Shown one piece after another: positions 38,692-48,876 of a stretch of 64,000 nucleotides of DNA. The position numbers and the translations under genes were made by a program. The notes under the pieces are model-generated. The model saw nothing but the letters and a program-made list of their open reading frames with translations, had not been told where the DNA came from and made no database searches. The stretch comes from Paraliobacillus ryukyuensis (GTDB lineage: Bacteria > Bacillota > Bacilli > Bacillales > Amphibacillaceae), in assembly GCF_003315295.1 (NCBI RefSeq), contig NZ_QNRI01000004.1, positions 124,001 to 188,000 on the forward strand. Direction: 5' to 3'. Each line of letters begins with the position of its first letter. Position 1 is the stretch's first letter.

Positions 38692-41340
38692 ATGGAAGAC
38701 AATCAGACAAATCTACCCCCAAAATATGATCCAACAGCGGTAGAAAAAGATCGTTATCAGTTTTGGTTAGACGGTAAGTTTTTTGAAGCAACAAGGTCAA
38801 CAGATAAAAAACCTTTTACAATTGTAATACCACCCCCAAACGTTACAGGTAAATTACACATTGGACACGCTTGGGACACGACATTACAAGACATTATTAC
38901 GCGAATGAAACGCATGCAAGGCTATGATGCGCTGTATTTACCAGGAATGGATCACGCAGGTATTGCCACCCAAGCGAAAGTAGAAGCAAAGCTACGCGAA
39001 CAAGGACAAAGTCGCTATGATCTAGGCAGAGAGAAATTCTTAGCGACAGCGTGGGATTGGAAAGAAGAATATGCTGGATTTATTCGTGCGCAATGGGAAA
39101 AGCTTGGACTAGGTTTAGATTATTCACGGGAACGCTTTACCTTAGATGAAGGTTTATCTGAAGCTGTAAAAGAAGTGTTTGTTACGTTATATGAAAAAGG
39201 ATTAATTTATCGTGGCGAATACATTATAAACTGGGATCCTGCTACACAAACAGCGCTTTCTGATATTGAAGTTATTCACGAGGAAGTCAAAGGACATTTC
39301 TATCATATGCGTTACCCGCTAAAAGATGACGAAGGTTCGATTGAAATTGCAACAACTCGTCCAGAAACAATGTTAGGGGACACTGCGGTTGCTGTGCATC
39401 CAGAAGATGATCGCTATAAACATGTAATTGGTAAAAAAGTTATCCTGCCAATTGTTGGACGCGAAATTGAGATTGTTGCCGATGATTATGTGGATATGGA
39501 ATTTGGTTCTGGTGCGGTCAAAATTACACCAGCACATGATCCGAATGATTTTGAAATTGGGAATCGCCATAACTTAGAACGTATTCTAGTAATGCGTGAA
39601 GATGGAACAATGAATGATAAAGCAGGTAAATATGCTGGAATGGATCGCTTCGAATGTCGTAAACAAATCGTAAAAGACCTGCAAGAAGAAGGTATTTTGT
39701 TTGCGATTGAAGAGCATATGCATTCGGTAGGCCATTCCGAGCGAAGTGGTGCTGTCGTTGAACCTTATCTATCCACACAATGGTTTGTTAATATGCAACC
39801 TCTGGCTGATGTAGCGATTGATTTACAACAACAAGCAGATGATAAGAAAGTTCATTTCGTACCTGAACGATTTGAAACGAATTATTTACGGTGGATGGAA
39901 AACACACGTGACTGGTGTATTTCTCGGCAGTTATGGTGGGGCCACCGAATTCCTGCTTGGTATCATAAAGAGACTGGCGAAGTGTATGTAGGAAAAGAAG
40001 CACCAGTGGATGAAGAAAACTGGCAACAGGACAGCGACGTATTAGATACATGGTTCTCTTCTGCATTATGGCCATTCTCTACATTACAATGGCCAGATAC
40101 AGCCCATGAAGAATTTAAACATTTCTTCCCAACGAATGTCCTTGTCACTGGATACGACATTATTGGATTTTGGGTATCACGAATGATTTTCCAATCACTT
40201 GAATTTAATGGGGAGCGTCCGTTTAAAGACGTGCTTATTCACGGTCTAGTGCGTGATGCAGAAGGTAGAAAGATGAGTAAATCATTAGGTAATGGTGTCG
40301 ATCCAATGGATGTCATTGACCAATACGGTGCAGATGCATTGCGCTATTTCCTAGCAACAGGTTCTACACCTGGGCAAGATTTACGCTTCCAGTATGAAAA
40401 AATCGAAGCAACCTGGAATTTCATCAATAAAATCTGGAATGCTTCCCGCTTTGTGTTGATGAATATTGAAGGCTTCCGTTATGAAGATATTGATTTATCA
40501 GGCGATAAATCTGTTGCAGATAAATGGATTCTCACGCGATTGAATGAAACGATCGAACAAGTGAATAAACATACCGATCGTTATGATTTTGGTGAAGCAG
40601 GTCGTCATCTTTATAATTTCATTTGGGATGATTTCTGTGACTGGTATATTGAAATGGCGAAACTTCCGCTTTACGGCGAAGATGAGACAGCTAAAACAAC
40701 AACCAGATCTATACTGGCTTATGTACTGGATCAGATCATGCGCATGCTGCATCCATTTATGCCATTTGTTACAGAAGAAATTTGGCAGCACCTTCCCCAT
40801 CAAGGAGATTCGATTACACTTGCAACTTGGCCAGTGGTTCGAGATGAATTACATGACCAACAAGCTGCCGAAGAAATGAATCGATTAATTGCTATTATTC
40901 GTTCTGTTCGAAACATCCGTGCAGAAGTAGACACGCCAATGTCGAAACAAATTGTGCTACTAGTGAAAACAAATAATGAAGGGATTGCAACACAATTAGA
41001 AAACAATCGTCCGTATTTAGAGCGTTTCTGTAATACAAGCTCATTAACAATTGGCACGGACGTAGCATCTCCAGAAAAAGCGATGTCTGCTGTTATCACT
41101 GGCGCAGAGCTATATCTACCAATTGAAGGCTTAATCGATATTGATAAAGAAATCGAACGTTTAAAAGGTGAATTAGAAAAATTAAACAAAGAAGTGGAAC
41201 GCGTTCAGAAAAAACTATCCAATGAAGGATTTGTAAGTAAAGCACCAGAAAAAGTGGTAGAAGAGGAACGTCAAAAAGAAAAAGATTATCTTGATAAACG
41301 TGCAAAAATTCAAGAAAGACTGCAAGAATTACAAGGATAA
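38692..41340 (+). CDS. valS: Valyl-tRNA synthetase
   Basis: Class I aminoacyl-tRNA synthetase, 882 residues. HIGH motif in [13 protein letters not shown] (about 46-58), editing domain in the middle ([15 protein letters not shown]), KMSKS in [11 protein letters not shown] (about 525), and a C-terminal coiled-coil arm ([20 protein letters not shown]). ATG 38692 lies six bases after GGAGG; the ATG at 38686 is too close to it. It is controlled by the T-box leader and followed by its own terminator. Confidence 0.98.
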   Translation: MEDNQTNLPPKYDPTAVEKDRYQFWLDGKFFEATRSTDKKPFTIVIPPPNVTGKLHIGHAWDTTLQDIITRMKRMQGYDALYLPGMDHAGIATQAKVEAKLREQGQSRYDLGREKFLATAWDWKEEYAGFIRAQWEKLGLGLDYSRERFTLDEGLSEAVKEVFVTLYEKGLIYRGEYIINWDPATQTALSDIEVIHEEVKGHFYHMRYPLKDDEGSIEIATTRPETMLGDTAVAVHPEDDRYKHVIGKKVILPIVGREIEIVADDYVDMEFGSGAVKITPAHDPNDFEIGNRHNLERILVMREDGTMNDKAGKYAGMDRFECRKQIVKDLQEEGILFAIEEHMHSVGHSERSGAVVEPYLSTQWFVNMQPLADVAIDLQQQADDKKVHFVPERFETNYLRWMENTRDWCISRQLWWGHRIPAWYHKETGEVYVGKEAPVDEENWQQDSDVLDTWFSSALWPFSTLQWPDTAHEEFKHFFPTNVLVTGYDIIGFWVSRMIFQSLEFNGERPFKDVLIHGLVRDAEGRKMSKSLGNGVDPMDVIDQYGADALRYFLATGSTPGQDLRFQYEKIEATWNFINKIWNASRFVLMNIEGFRYEDIDLSGDKSVADKWILTRLNETIEQVNKHTDRYDFGEAGRHLYNFIWDDFCDWYIEMAKLPLYGEDETAKTTTRSILAYVLDQIMRMLHPFMPFVTEEIWQHLPHQGDSITLATWPVVRDELHDQQAAEEMNRLIAIIRSVRNIRAEVDTPMSKQIVLLVKTNNEGIATQLENNRPYLERFCNTSSLTIGTDVASPEKAMSAVITGAELYLPIEGLIDIDKEIERLKGELEKLNKEVERVQKKLSNEGFVSKAPEKVVEEERQKEKDYLDKRAKIQERLQELQG

Positions 41341-41345
41341 TGAGT

Positions 41346-41378
41346 AAAGCCCAAGCAGGTCAATTGCTTGGGCTTTTT
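41346..41378 (+). terminator. Terminator after valS
   Basis: Stem AAAGCCCAAGCA / TGCTTGGGCTTT, 7-base loop, T run. Confidence 0.93.
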
Positions 41379-41450
41379 AATACGATCATCTACTTTACAA
41401 GTTTTTTAATTTATCTGGCATCATTGGATTTGTTACAAACATACAATTAT

Positions 41451-42329
41451 CTATTTTATAATCAATGCTAAGATATGTTCGGCTATGTTAACACCGGTAT
41501 AATCATAAATGTTTTTAATGTGCGCACTTGTGTTTACTTCACATACAATTGGTTCATCACTTTCACCAAATAAGAGATCAACCCCCGCAAAGTCTGCGCC
41601 AACTGCTTTTGTCGCTGCAATGGCGAGTTGCTTTTGTTGTTCATTTGGGATGAAAGGCATCACTTTTCCCCCAGCCGCTACATTAGCTCGGAAATCATTC
41701 GTATTTTCCCGTCGTAATCCTGCCACTACTTCATCACCGACCACATACAAACGAACATCTTTGCCATAACTTGATTGGATAAACGATTGAAACACGAATG
41801 GTCGATCGGCAATATCTTGTATTTTCTCTATCAATGCTTCACGATTATGTATTAAATAAACTTGTTCCCCATACGAACCATACCCTTCTTTTACAATTAT
41901 CGGATAGTTTAAAGCTTTCTCAATCGGATAGAAAGATTCGAAAGCGATATTTTGTTGTTTTGAAAAAATTTTCGGCGCAAGTATTGTTTTTGGTATTGGA
42001 ATATTTGCTTGATGCAATACCTCGTACATCTCAACTTTATTATCACAAGTAGCGATTGCTTGAGAAGTGTTGAAGACAGGAATACCTAATGATTCTAACT
42101 GTCTTGCTAATGAAATGTCTTTATCAATAAATATAACAAAAGAAGGTTTTGGTCGCTGTTGTCCGCTAGAAAGTAACGGTGTTTCATCGTCCAACATCAC
42201 GAGCAATTCATTGTTTTTTATTTGATCGATTTGTATTCCTTTTTTCGTCCCTGCATCGCTAACCCAATTTGCAAACGTCAGAAATGCGTCACTTTGCAAA
42301 TGGCCATTATAAATTATCCAACCGTACAT
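41451..42329 (-). CDS. RimK-type ATP-grasp ligase
   Basis: A 292-residue ATP-grasp enzyme of the RimK/alpha-L-glutamate-ligase group. An N-terminal domain (FVIFIDKDISLARQLESLGI, VFNTSQAIATCDNK) is followed by the ATP-binding KALNYPIIVKEGYGSYGEQV and FQSFIQSSYGKDVRLYVVGD. The metal site lies in DFAGVDLLFG and VCEVNTSAHIKNI. Such enzymes join amino acids or peptides with ATP; the substrate here is unknown. It is divergent from folC and not in an operon. A short coding-like tail (41394-41450) after the stop was not counted as a gene. Confidence 0.9.
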   Translation of the reverse strand: MYGWIIYNGHLQSDAFLTFANWVSDAGTKKGIQIDQIKNNELLVMLDDETPLLSSGQQRPKPSFVIFIDKDISLARQLESLGIPVFNTSQAIATCDNKVEMYEVLHQANIPIPKTILAPKIFSKQQNIAFESFYPIEKALNYPIIVKEGYGSYGEQVYLIHNREALIEKIQDIADRPFVFQSFIQSSYGKDVRLYVVGDEVVAGLRRENTNDFRANVAAGGKVMPFIPNEQQKQLAIAATKAVGADFAGVDLLFGESDEPIVCEVNTSAHIKNIYDYTGVNIAEHILALIIK

Positions 42330-42407
42330 CGACAGAATTCTCCTTGTTCATATTTGATATAATGTATATTATGACGGATAAACATACGTTATGGAAGTAG
42401 GGAAAAC

Positions 42408-43676
42408 ATGATAGAGACAATGGAAGAATTAAATAGTTTTTTAAATAAAAGAGAGACATTAGGGATAAAGCCTGGTTTACATCGTATCAAGCATTTACTA
42501 ATGGTATGTGATCAACCAGAAAAAAAGATGCTAGCGATCCATGTCGCTGGTACTAATGGCAAAGGGTCTACCGTGGCTTTTTTAGCAAACACCTTACAAC
42601 GGTTAGGTTATCGAGTAGGTACTTTTACCTCACCGAGCTTGGCTACGAGAAATGAAATGATTCAAATCAATGGCGAACCTATTAGTGATCAGGCATTATT
42701 AGATTATTTTTCCTTGATTTCTGCTGAAATTAATCAACTTGATCAAGCAGGCGACTCACCAAGTCCATTTGAAATAATTGTCGCTATTGCTTTTAAGTAC
42801 CTACATGATCATGCAGATATCGCGATTATTGAAACCGGAATGGGTGGTAAAGAAGATGCGACAAATGTATTATCTCCACTTATAAGTATTATCACGACTA
42901 TTGGATTGGACCATAAGCAATTCTTAGGTGACAGTTACGCCTCAATTGCTAGTCACAAAGCAGGGATTATCAAACAGAACACCCCAGTTATTATTGGTGA
43001 TTTGCCCGAGGAAGCAAATAGAGTTATCAAACAATATGCTGTGGAACAGGATGCTCCGCTATATCAATTGGGTAAAGCATTCATTTACACGAAAATAGAA
43101 GATAGATATTATCATTTTGCAGGGTTGAAACATGATTTTGCTTTTACGTTAGCCATGAAGGGATCCCATCAAGCACATAATGCAAGCATAGCTATAGCGA
43201 CATTACTGCAACTACAAGCAAAAGGCTACGCCATTACTGAAGAAATGATAGCAACATCATTGTCAGATACAAAAGTAACGGGTAGGTTTGAACAAGTAAC
43301 AGCACATTCACCAACTATCATTGTGGACGGAGCGCATAATACGGAAAGTATAGAAGCCTTTGTACAAACCGTACAACAAAATTATCCGAATCAAGAAAAA
43401 CAGTTGATTTTTGCAGCTTTTAAAGATAAACCAGTTAAAGAAATGATAAAAAGAGTAGATCCTGTGTTTGATTGCATTTTATTTACTAGTTTTGATCATC
43501 CAAGAGCGGCCAAGGCAACTGAATTATTCACTCATTCTAATAATCCCAATAAGCAATTCATTGAAAACTGGGAAGAAGTAGTAGATCAAGTATTAAGACA
43601 AGAAATGACTACATTTATTACTGGTTCCATGGATTTTATTGGTAAGGTTTCCAAACGACTACGAAAAGATCAATAA
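42408..43676 (+). CDS. folC: Folylpolyglutamate synthase / dihydrofolate synthase
   Basis: Adds glutamate to (dihydro)folate. It is 422 residues with the P-loop AGTNGKGSTVAFL (about 46-58), TSPSLATRNEMIQING, ETGMGGKEDATNV, the LDHKQFLGD block and the C-terminal DGAHNTESIEAF. ATG 42408 has a weak site (AGGGAAAAC). In Bacillus it follows valS and precedes comC. Here the intervening ATP-grasp gene is inverted and the pilus locus follows. Confidence 0.96.
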   Translation: MIETMEELNSFLNKRETLGIKPGLHRIKHLLMVCDQPEKKMLAIHVAGTNGKGSTVAFLANTLQRLGYRVGTFTSPSLATRNEMIQINGEPISDQALLDYFSLISAEINQLDQAGDSPSPFEIIVAIAFKYLHDHADIAIIETGMGGKEDATNVLSPLISIITTIGLDHKQFLGDSYASIASHKAGIIKQNTPVIIGDLPEEANRVIKQYAVEQDAPLYQLGKAFIYTKIEDRYYHFAGLKHDFAFTLAMKGSHQAHNASIAIATLLQLQAKGYAITEEMIATSLSDTKVTGRFEQVTAHSPTIIVDGAHNTESIEAFVQTVQQNYPNQEKQLIFAAFKDKPVKEMIKRVDPVFDCILFTSFDHPRAAKATELFTHSNNPNKQFIENWEEVVDQVLRQEMTTFITGSMDFIGKVSKRLRKDQ

Positions 43677-43783
43677 AAGAAAGCTTTATATTTAAAATAG
43701 TCATTTATATTGTATGAAGGATATACAAATTGTGACTTATATACTATATTAGAGATAAATACTAGTAAAAAGGAATGAAGTGA

Positions 43784-44236
43784 ATGCTTCGTTTTCAACG
43801 ACAACAAACGTTAATGAAGGAAGAAAAAGCAATGACTCTAGTAGAAGTACTAGTGTCGATTATGATATTGTCCATTATTGTCGTTACATTCTTAACATTT
43901 TTTATACAATCAAGAAAAACAGTTAATTTATCGGATGATATTAGTGATGCTACGTATACTGCACAGACCGAAGTGGAATACATCTATCACTTAAGTGAGA
44001 CAAAAGATTTTGATACTGCTCTCAACGATCTGAAAGTTAATGATCCTGATGGTGATGGAGAGGTTCAATTTACGAAGGAAGTAGATGGTGAAAAGGTTGA
44101 AGTAACTATGTCAACAGCAAAAGATAGTAACGGTAATGTGATAGATGATAAGTTAAAAAACGTATTAGTAAAAGTGTATGACCAGTCGAATAAATTAAAA
44201 GGCCAGATGGAAACAAAAATTCTTTGGGAAGAATAG
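43784..44236 (+). CDS. Type IV prepilin-like protein (PilV-like minor pilin)
   Basis: A 150-residue minor pilin with a class III signal. After the basic leader, KEEKA|MTLVEVLVSIMILS is the cleavage and hydrophobic-helix region, with Glu at mature position +5. Position -1 is Ala rather than the usual Gly, a tolerated but less common residue. The remainder contains a Lys/Asp-rich soluble domain (DPDGDGEVQFTKEVDGEKVE). It is the first gene of the pilus locus, 107 bases after folC; RBS AAGGAATGAAG. Alternatively it could start at Met 11. It probably helps prime pilus assembly. Confidence 0.88.
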   Translation: MLRFQRQQTLMKEEKAMTLVEVLVSIMILSIIVVTFLTFFIQSRKTVNLSDDISDATYTAQTEVEYIYHLSETKDFDTALNDLKVNDPDGDGEVQFTKEVDGEKVEVTMSTAKDSNGNVIDDKLKNVLVKVYDQSNKLKGQMETKILWEE

Positions 44237-44249
44237 TAGGTGTTTTTGT

Positions 44250-44666
44250 GTGAGAGAAGAAAGAGGAATGACATTAGTTGAATTACTAGCAGCTTTAGCT
44301 CTTTTATCTATTATTATTATGCTTGTAGGTTCAGTTATGTTTTTTGGACAAAAACAGTACAGTAAACAAACAGAAACAATCGCTAAACAAGATGAAGTAC
44401 GATTCGTAATGTCGACAATAACCAAAGCAATTCGCTCCCACCACGCTGATGAAGTAACAGTTGCAGATAGTGTGTTAACAATAGGAACTGATCAATATAA
44501 ACTAAATACTTCGCAATTATTAAAAAATAGTGTTGTGCTAAGCGATCAAATTGCAGTGTTTAATGTAATCAAACAAGACGAACAAATTGATATTACCATC
44601 GGAAGTACCTCAGACGAATATAATGAAAAACAAACATTATCAACTGTCATTTATTTAAGAGAGTAG
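44250..44666 (+). CDS. Type IV prepilin-like protein (PilW/PilJ-like minor pilin)
   Basis: A 138-residue minor pilin. The leader MREERG is cut before MTLVELLAALALLSIIIMLV, a perfect class III signal with Gly -1 and Glu +5. The soluble part (FVMSTITKAIRSHHADEV, LTIGTDQYKLNTSQLLK) resembles the PilW/ComGF-type minor pilins. GTG 44250 follows TAGGTG. It is 13 bases after the preceding pilin gene and five before the next, so they form one transcription unit. Confidence 0.88.
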   Translation: MREERGMTLVELLAALALLSIIIMLVGSVMFFGQKQYSKQTETIAKQDEVRFVMSTITKAIRSHHADEVTVADSVLTIGTDQYKLNTSQLLKNSVVLSDQIAVFNVIKQDEQIDITIGSTSDEYNEKQTLSTVIYLRE

Positions 44667-44671
44667 GTGAG

Positions 44672-46153
44672 ATGATGAGAAACTTACTTAAAAGACACTA
44701 TTTCATGAAAGAGCAAGGGTCGATTTTAGCACTTGTGGTCATGACGTTAGCCCTATTATCGATATTAGGATTAGCACTTGCGACTGTATCCTTTGCCAAT
44801 GTTAATTTAACGACTGTCGATCGTGACTATCAATCGACATATTATATAGCTGAGGCTGGCGCGAATCAGACGTATGTTGAAATTGAAGACATGGTAAACT
44901 CGGCTTATGAAAGCACGGCCAGTCAAGCCGAATTTTTCAATGAACTAAATGAAAAAATAACGGTATTAAGCGGTCAAGAATTAACAAATTTCTCCTCTAG
45001 TTTTGGTGAGCAACCGACAGCGGAGATATCGATTCAATCAATATCTGAAGGGAATCCGCGTCAGTACCAGATTGTTTCCAAAGGCGAAATAGGCAAGAGA
45101 GAGCGCTCAGTTACAAAGGGATTTCAAGTGAATTGGAAATCTGGTAGTGGTGTTCAATTTCCTAGTAATGCTGTAGCGGTATTAAAAGATAGTGTTTCGC
45201 TAAATGGTGGAGCAACTGTTTCGGGTGATGTCTATCTAGATTCACTAAAACAAGACACAGTATCTATGAGTGGTGGAACCAAATTTAAAGATGGAAAAAT
45301 ATACGTTCCCAGTAAGGAAGCTGCTAATCATGCTTTAAACGCACCCAATCACCTTAAAGATTCAGTGCAAATTGTAGCTAGTCAATATCAAGTTCCGTGG
45401 TCAGATTATCAGCAATTAATTAATGCTTTTCCTTTGATACCATCCTATGCGTTTCTACCTAACCAAACAATTGGTGGACAGTATAATCGTTTTGAGGTTA
45501 TAAAAAATGGAGATTTAAACATAAATAGTTGGCAAGCAGATGGCTATAATCTAGATTTGAAGCAGCATGTATCCTTTAACAATATTAATGTAACTAGTAA
45601 CAACTCATTAAACATAGATACTAATAATAAAACAAGTGATATTGTCGTTAATAACTTAAATATTTCTCAAGGGAAAATTAGTCTTGTTGGTTCTGGAACA
45701 GTTAACCTTTATATTAAAAACGATTTTAGTCTTGGGGGAGGTACTAAGATAAATATGGATGGTGAAACTTCTCAATTAAATATTTATTTAGCAGGAACTA
45801 ACAAATCGCTTAAGCTAAGTGGAAATCAAAAAATTAATGGTTCTTTATTTGCTCAAGACTCAAATTTAACTTTAACTGGTGGGGGCGGATTTCAAGGCTA
45901 CATTCTCACTGGAGGGGATCAGGTAACTTTTGATGGCGGATCATTTTCGGAAATTTTTCTACTTGCTCCTAATGCAGAGATTAGCGCTTCTGGAGGAGCA
46001 AATATTTATGGAACGCTTATTGGAAAAAAATTAATAGGATCTGGTGGAACAAATGTCATTTTTCAGGCATTAAACATCGAAGATTTCCCTTTCGGATCAG
46101 ATAATTCAAAACAAAAAATAATCACTCAAGAACCTTCCATTGAGCTAGATTAA
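44672..46153 (+). CDS. PilX-like large minor pilin with beta-rich C-terminal domain
   Basis: A 493-residue pilus-associated protein. The N-terminus KEQG|SILALVVMTLALLSIL looks like the PilX class: Gly before a hydrophobic helix but no Glu +5. Residues about 40-160 are helical, as in PilX. From about 165 on the protein is beta-rich with recurring SVSLNGGATVSGDVYL, SMSGGTKFKDGKIYV, LKLSGNQKINGSLFA, LTGGGGFQGYILTGG and SASGGANIYGTLIG blocks, a beta-helix-like stack. The large exposed domain suggests a pilus-tip adhesin. A second ATG at 44675 may be the true start. Confidence 0.85.
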   Translation: MMRNLLKRHYFMKEQGSILALVVMTLALLSILGLALATVSFANVNLTTVDRDYQSTYYIAEAGANQTYVEIEDMVNSAYESTASQAEFFNELNEKITVLSGQELTNFSSSFGEQPTAEISIQSISEGNPRQYQIVSKGEIGKRERSVTKGFQVNWKSGSGVQFPSNAVAVLKDSVSLNGGATVSGDVYLDSLKQDTVSMSGGTKFKDGKIYVPSKEAANHALNAPNHLKDSVQIVASQYQVPWSDYQQLINAFPLIPSYAFLPNQTIGGQYNRFEVIKNGDLNINSWQADGYNLDLKQHVSFNNINVTSNNSLNIDTNNKTSDIVVNNLNISQGKISLVGSGTVNLYIKNDFSLGGGTKINMDGETSQLNIYLAGTNKSLKLSGNQKINGSLFAQDSNLTLTGGGGFQGYILTGGDQVTFDGGSFSEIFLLAPNAEISASGGANIYGTLIGKKLIGSGGTNVIFQALNIEDFPFGSDNSKQKIITQEPSIELD

Positions 46154-46173
46154 AAAAAGAAATGAGGTATCAC

Positions 46174-47799
46174 ATGGTTACACGAAATAAACGTAAGCTC
46201 GGTGATGTGCTAAAAGAAGGCGGCTTAATTACTGAACAAGAAATTGTTCAGGTGCTTGAACATAAGAAACCAAGACAAAAACTTGGCGATGCCCTTGTGG
46301 AACAAGGCTATATTACCGAACGTCAGTTATTAGAAGTGCTAGAAATTCATTTAAAAATAAATAGCGTGTCTTTATATCGCTTTCCTATTGATTCCGATTT
46401 AATGGAACTCGTTCCTAAAGAATTTGCTAAAGAAAATACCTTATTACCGATTGAACAGCGGGAAAACATTCTAACTGTAGCGATGAATGATCCGCTTGAT
46501 TACTATGCAATTGATTATTTAGAGCTTTCTACAGGATTCACGGTAAAACCGGTGATCGCTACGAAAGATGATATTCAACAAGCAATTAATAAATATTATG
46601 ATGTGGAAAATGGTTATACGGATGAAGCGATTGAAGATGAAGATGCTCCTGCTATTCGTGTGTTAGATCAAATTTTGCAAACTGGTATCACTTTGAAAGC
46701 GAGTGATATCCATATTGATCCGGCGGAAACAAAATTGAATGTCAGGTATCGGGTGGATGGCATGCTTCGTACCGAAAAAACGGTACCGAAAAAATTACAA
46801 AATGCATTAATTGCGCGGGTGAAAATTCTATCTCAATTAAACATAACCGAAACCAGACTTCCGCAAGATGGGCGAATTCGTTTAATGATTGATACGAAAC
46901 CTGTTGATTTGCGAATAGCTACGCTACCTACTGTGTATGGTGAAAAAATTGTTATACGTATTTTAGATCTAACCAATATTTTCAAAACATTAACGGAACT
47001 GGATTTTTCGGAAGATACGTTAGATCGGTATGGAAAGGTGATTAAGAAACCATCTGGTCTAGTACTGTTAACAGGCCCAACGGGTTCAGGGAAAACAACA
47101 ACATTATACGGTTCGATTAATGAATTAAATCAAGAAGATGTCAACATTATTACGGTTGAAGATCCGGTTGAATATCAGTTAGAAGGGATCAATCAAGTAC
47201 AAGTAAACAGTACAGTAGGCTTAACCTTTGCCAAAGGACTGCGCTCGATTCTGAGACAAGACCCCAACATTATCATGGTAGGGGAGATTCGAGATCGAGA
47301 AACTGCGGAGATTGCCATTCGATCTGCGTTAACTGGTCACCTTGTCTTTAGTACATTGCATACCAACAGTGCAATCGCCGCAATCCCACGTCTGTTTGAT
47401 ATGGAAATTGAACCATACCTGGTTGTTTCTGCATTATCGGCTGTTATGGCACAACGTCTAGTTAAGAAAGTCTGTCCAGATTGTAAAACCGCTCGTCCAA
47501 TAACGGAAATGGAGAAAAAGATTGTTGCTAGCCGTGGGTTAGAGATGGATGAAGTGTATGAAGGTGTAGGCTGTGATAGTTGTCGACATACTGGTTATCG
47601 TGGACGTTTAGCGATTCATGAACTATTAGTGGTTGATGATAACGTGAAGAAATTGATGATGAATCATTCAGATATGTCAGAAATGAAGGTTTATTTACAA
47701 GATAACAATATGCGTTTTTTATTAGAGGATGGTTTATTTAAAGTTAAGCAAGGACTAACGACCATAGATGAAGTCTTACGAGTTGCAACAGAAGAGTAG
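46174..47799 (+). CDS. pilB: Type IV pilus extension ATPase PilB
   Basis: Hexameric ATPase driving pilus assembly. An N-terminal GSPII_E/MshEN domain (KLGDVLKEGGLITEQEIVQV, LGDALVEQGYITERQLLEVL) is followed by N2 and the motor domain. Walker A is [13 protein letters not shown], Walker B IIMVGEIRDRETAE, and the zinc cysteines are CPDC and CDSC. It is 541 residues, the full PilB length, longer than ComGA. MshEN domains of this class can bind c-di-GMP; the RLGxxL-type repeats are present here as KLGDVL and KLGDAL. The start is ATG 46174 with GAGGT upstream. pilT follows nine bases later. Confidence 0.95.
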   Translation: MVTRNKRKLGDVLKEGGLITEQEIVQVLEHKKPRQKLGDALVEQGYITERQLLEVLEIHLKINSVSLYRFPIDSDLMELVPKEFAKENTLLPIEQRENILTVAMNDPLDYYAIDYLELSTGFTVKPVIATKDDIQQAINKYYDVENGYTDEAIEDEDAPAIRVLDQILQTGITLKASDIHIDPAETKLNVRYRVDGMLRTEKTVPKKLQNALIARVKILSQLNITETRLPQDGRIRLMIDTKPVDLRIATLPTVYGEKIVIRILDLTNIFKTLTELDFSEDTLDRYGKVIKKPSGLVLLTGPTGSGKTTTLYGSINELNQEDVNIITVEDPVEYQLEGINQVQVNSTVGLTFAKGLRSILRQDPNIIMVGEIRDRETAEIAIRSALTGHLVFSTLHTNSAIAAIPRLFDMEIEPYLVVSALSAVMAQRLVKKVCPDCKTARPITEMEKKIVASRGLEMDEVYEGVGCDSCRHTGYRGRLAIHELLVVDDNVKKLMMNHSDMSEMKVYLQDNNMRFLLEDGLFKVKQGLTTIDEVLRVATEE

Positions 47800-47808
47800 G
47801 TGAATGAA

Positions 47809-48849
47809 TTGACTTATAATCTAGAAGAATTATTAATAACAGCACATAAGAAAAATGCTTCTGATATCCATCTTACCGTAGGTTCTAAGCCAGTTTTTCG
47901 AATTGATGGAAGACTGCAACCTTATGGTGAGATGAAACTAGAACCTGAAGATACCGAACGAATGACACAAGAAATTTTAACAGAAGATATGTGGAATAGA
48001 TTAATGGAAGAGAGAGAATTAGATTTATCTCATGGAATTAAGAGTATCTCACGCTTCCGGATGAACATTTACTTTCAACGTAATTGTCTTTCTTTAGCAA
48101 TTCGAACAATTCCAACGAACATTCCATCGATTGACTCATTGGACCTACCTGAAGTATTAAAAGATATTGCGCAACTTTCCCAAGGGTTAGTATTAGTAAC
48201 TGGACCAACTGGAAGTGGGAAAAGTACAACGTTAGCCTCGATGATTGATTTTATGAATCAATCAATGAACCGTCACATTATTACCTTAGAAGATCCGATT
48301 GAGTACTTGCATCAACATAACCAGTGTCTCGTTGATCAACGTGAGATCGGCTTTGACACAAGAGGTTTCCAAAACGGACTTCGCGCATGTTTGCGACAAG
48401 ATCCAGATGTTATTTTAGTCGGTGAGATGCGAGATTTAGAAACCATCTCGACTGCTATCACAGCAGCAGAAACCGGTCATTTAGTATTGGGGACATTGCA
48501 TACGACAGACGCTTCATCAACAATGGATCGAATCATTGATGTGTTTCCAGCGCATCAAAAAGGGCAAATTCGTATCCAGTTAGCGAACGTGCTGGAAGCG
48601 ATTGTTTCGCAACGCTTGTTCCCATTAATGAAAGGATTCGGTCGAGTAGCAGCAACCGAAATACTGATTAATACGCCGGCAGTTAAGAATTTAATCCGAT
48701 CAGAGAAAATGCACCAAATTCCGAATACGATGCAGACTTCAAAAGAATATGGTATGCACACCATGACCATGGACATTAATCGTTTGCTAAAACAAGGCAT
48801 GATTAGTGAGAAACATGCAGCTGCCTATCTTAAAGAACTAAGTTATTAA
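47809..48849 (+). CDS. pilT: Type IV pilus retraction ATPase PilT
   Basis: ATPase that depolymerises pili and powers twitching motility. It is 346 residues with SDIHLTVGSKPVFRIDG, Walker A GPTGSGKSTTLASMI, Walker B VILVGEMRDLETI, and the C-terminal AVKNLIRSEKMHQI that corresponds to the PilT AIRNLIRE motif. The Asp and His box residues are kept. TTG 47809 follows AGGTGA. PilT distinguishes this locus from competence pseudopilus (com) loci, which lack it. Confidence 0.95.
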   Translation: MTYNLEELLITAHKKNASDIHLTVGSKPVFRIDGRLQPYGEMKLEPEDTERMTQEILTEDMWNRLMEERELDLSHGIKSISRFRMNIYFQRNCLSLAIRTIPTNIPSIDSLDLPEVLKDIAQLSQGLVLVTGPTGSGKSTTLASMIDFMNQSMNRHIITLEDPIEYLHQHNQCLVDQREIGFDTRGFQNGLRACLRQDPDVILVGEMRDLETISTAITAAETGHLVLGTLHTTDASSTMDRIIDVFPAHQKGQIRIQLANVLEAIVSQRLFPLMKGFGRVAATEILINTPAVKNLIRSEKMHQIPNTMQTSKEYGMHTMTMDINRLLKQGMISEKHAAAYLKELSY

Positions 48850-48876
48850 TTCTTTCTTGGGAAAGAAGGTGAAAAA

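Noticed and set aside
41394-41450. Short coding-like minus-strand tail (MFVTNPMMPDKLKNL) after the ATP-grasp gene
   Set aside because: Only 15-18 codons, without ribosome site; could be chance.
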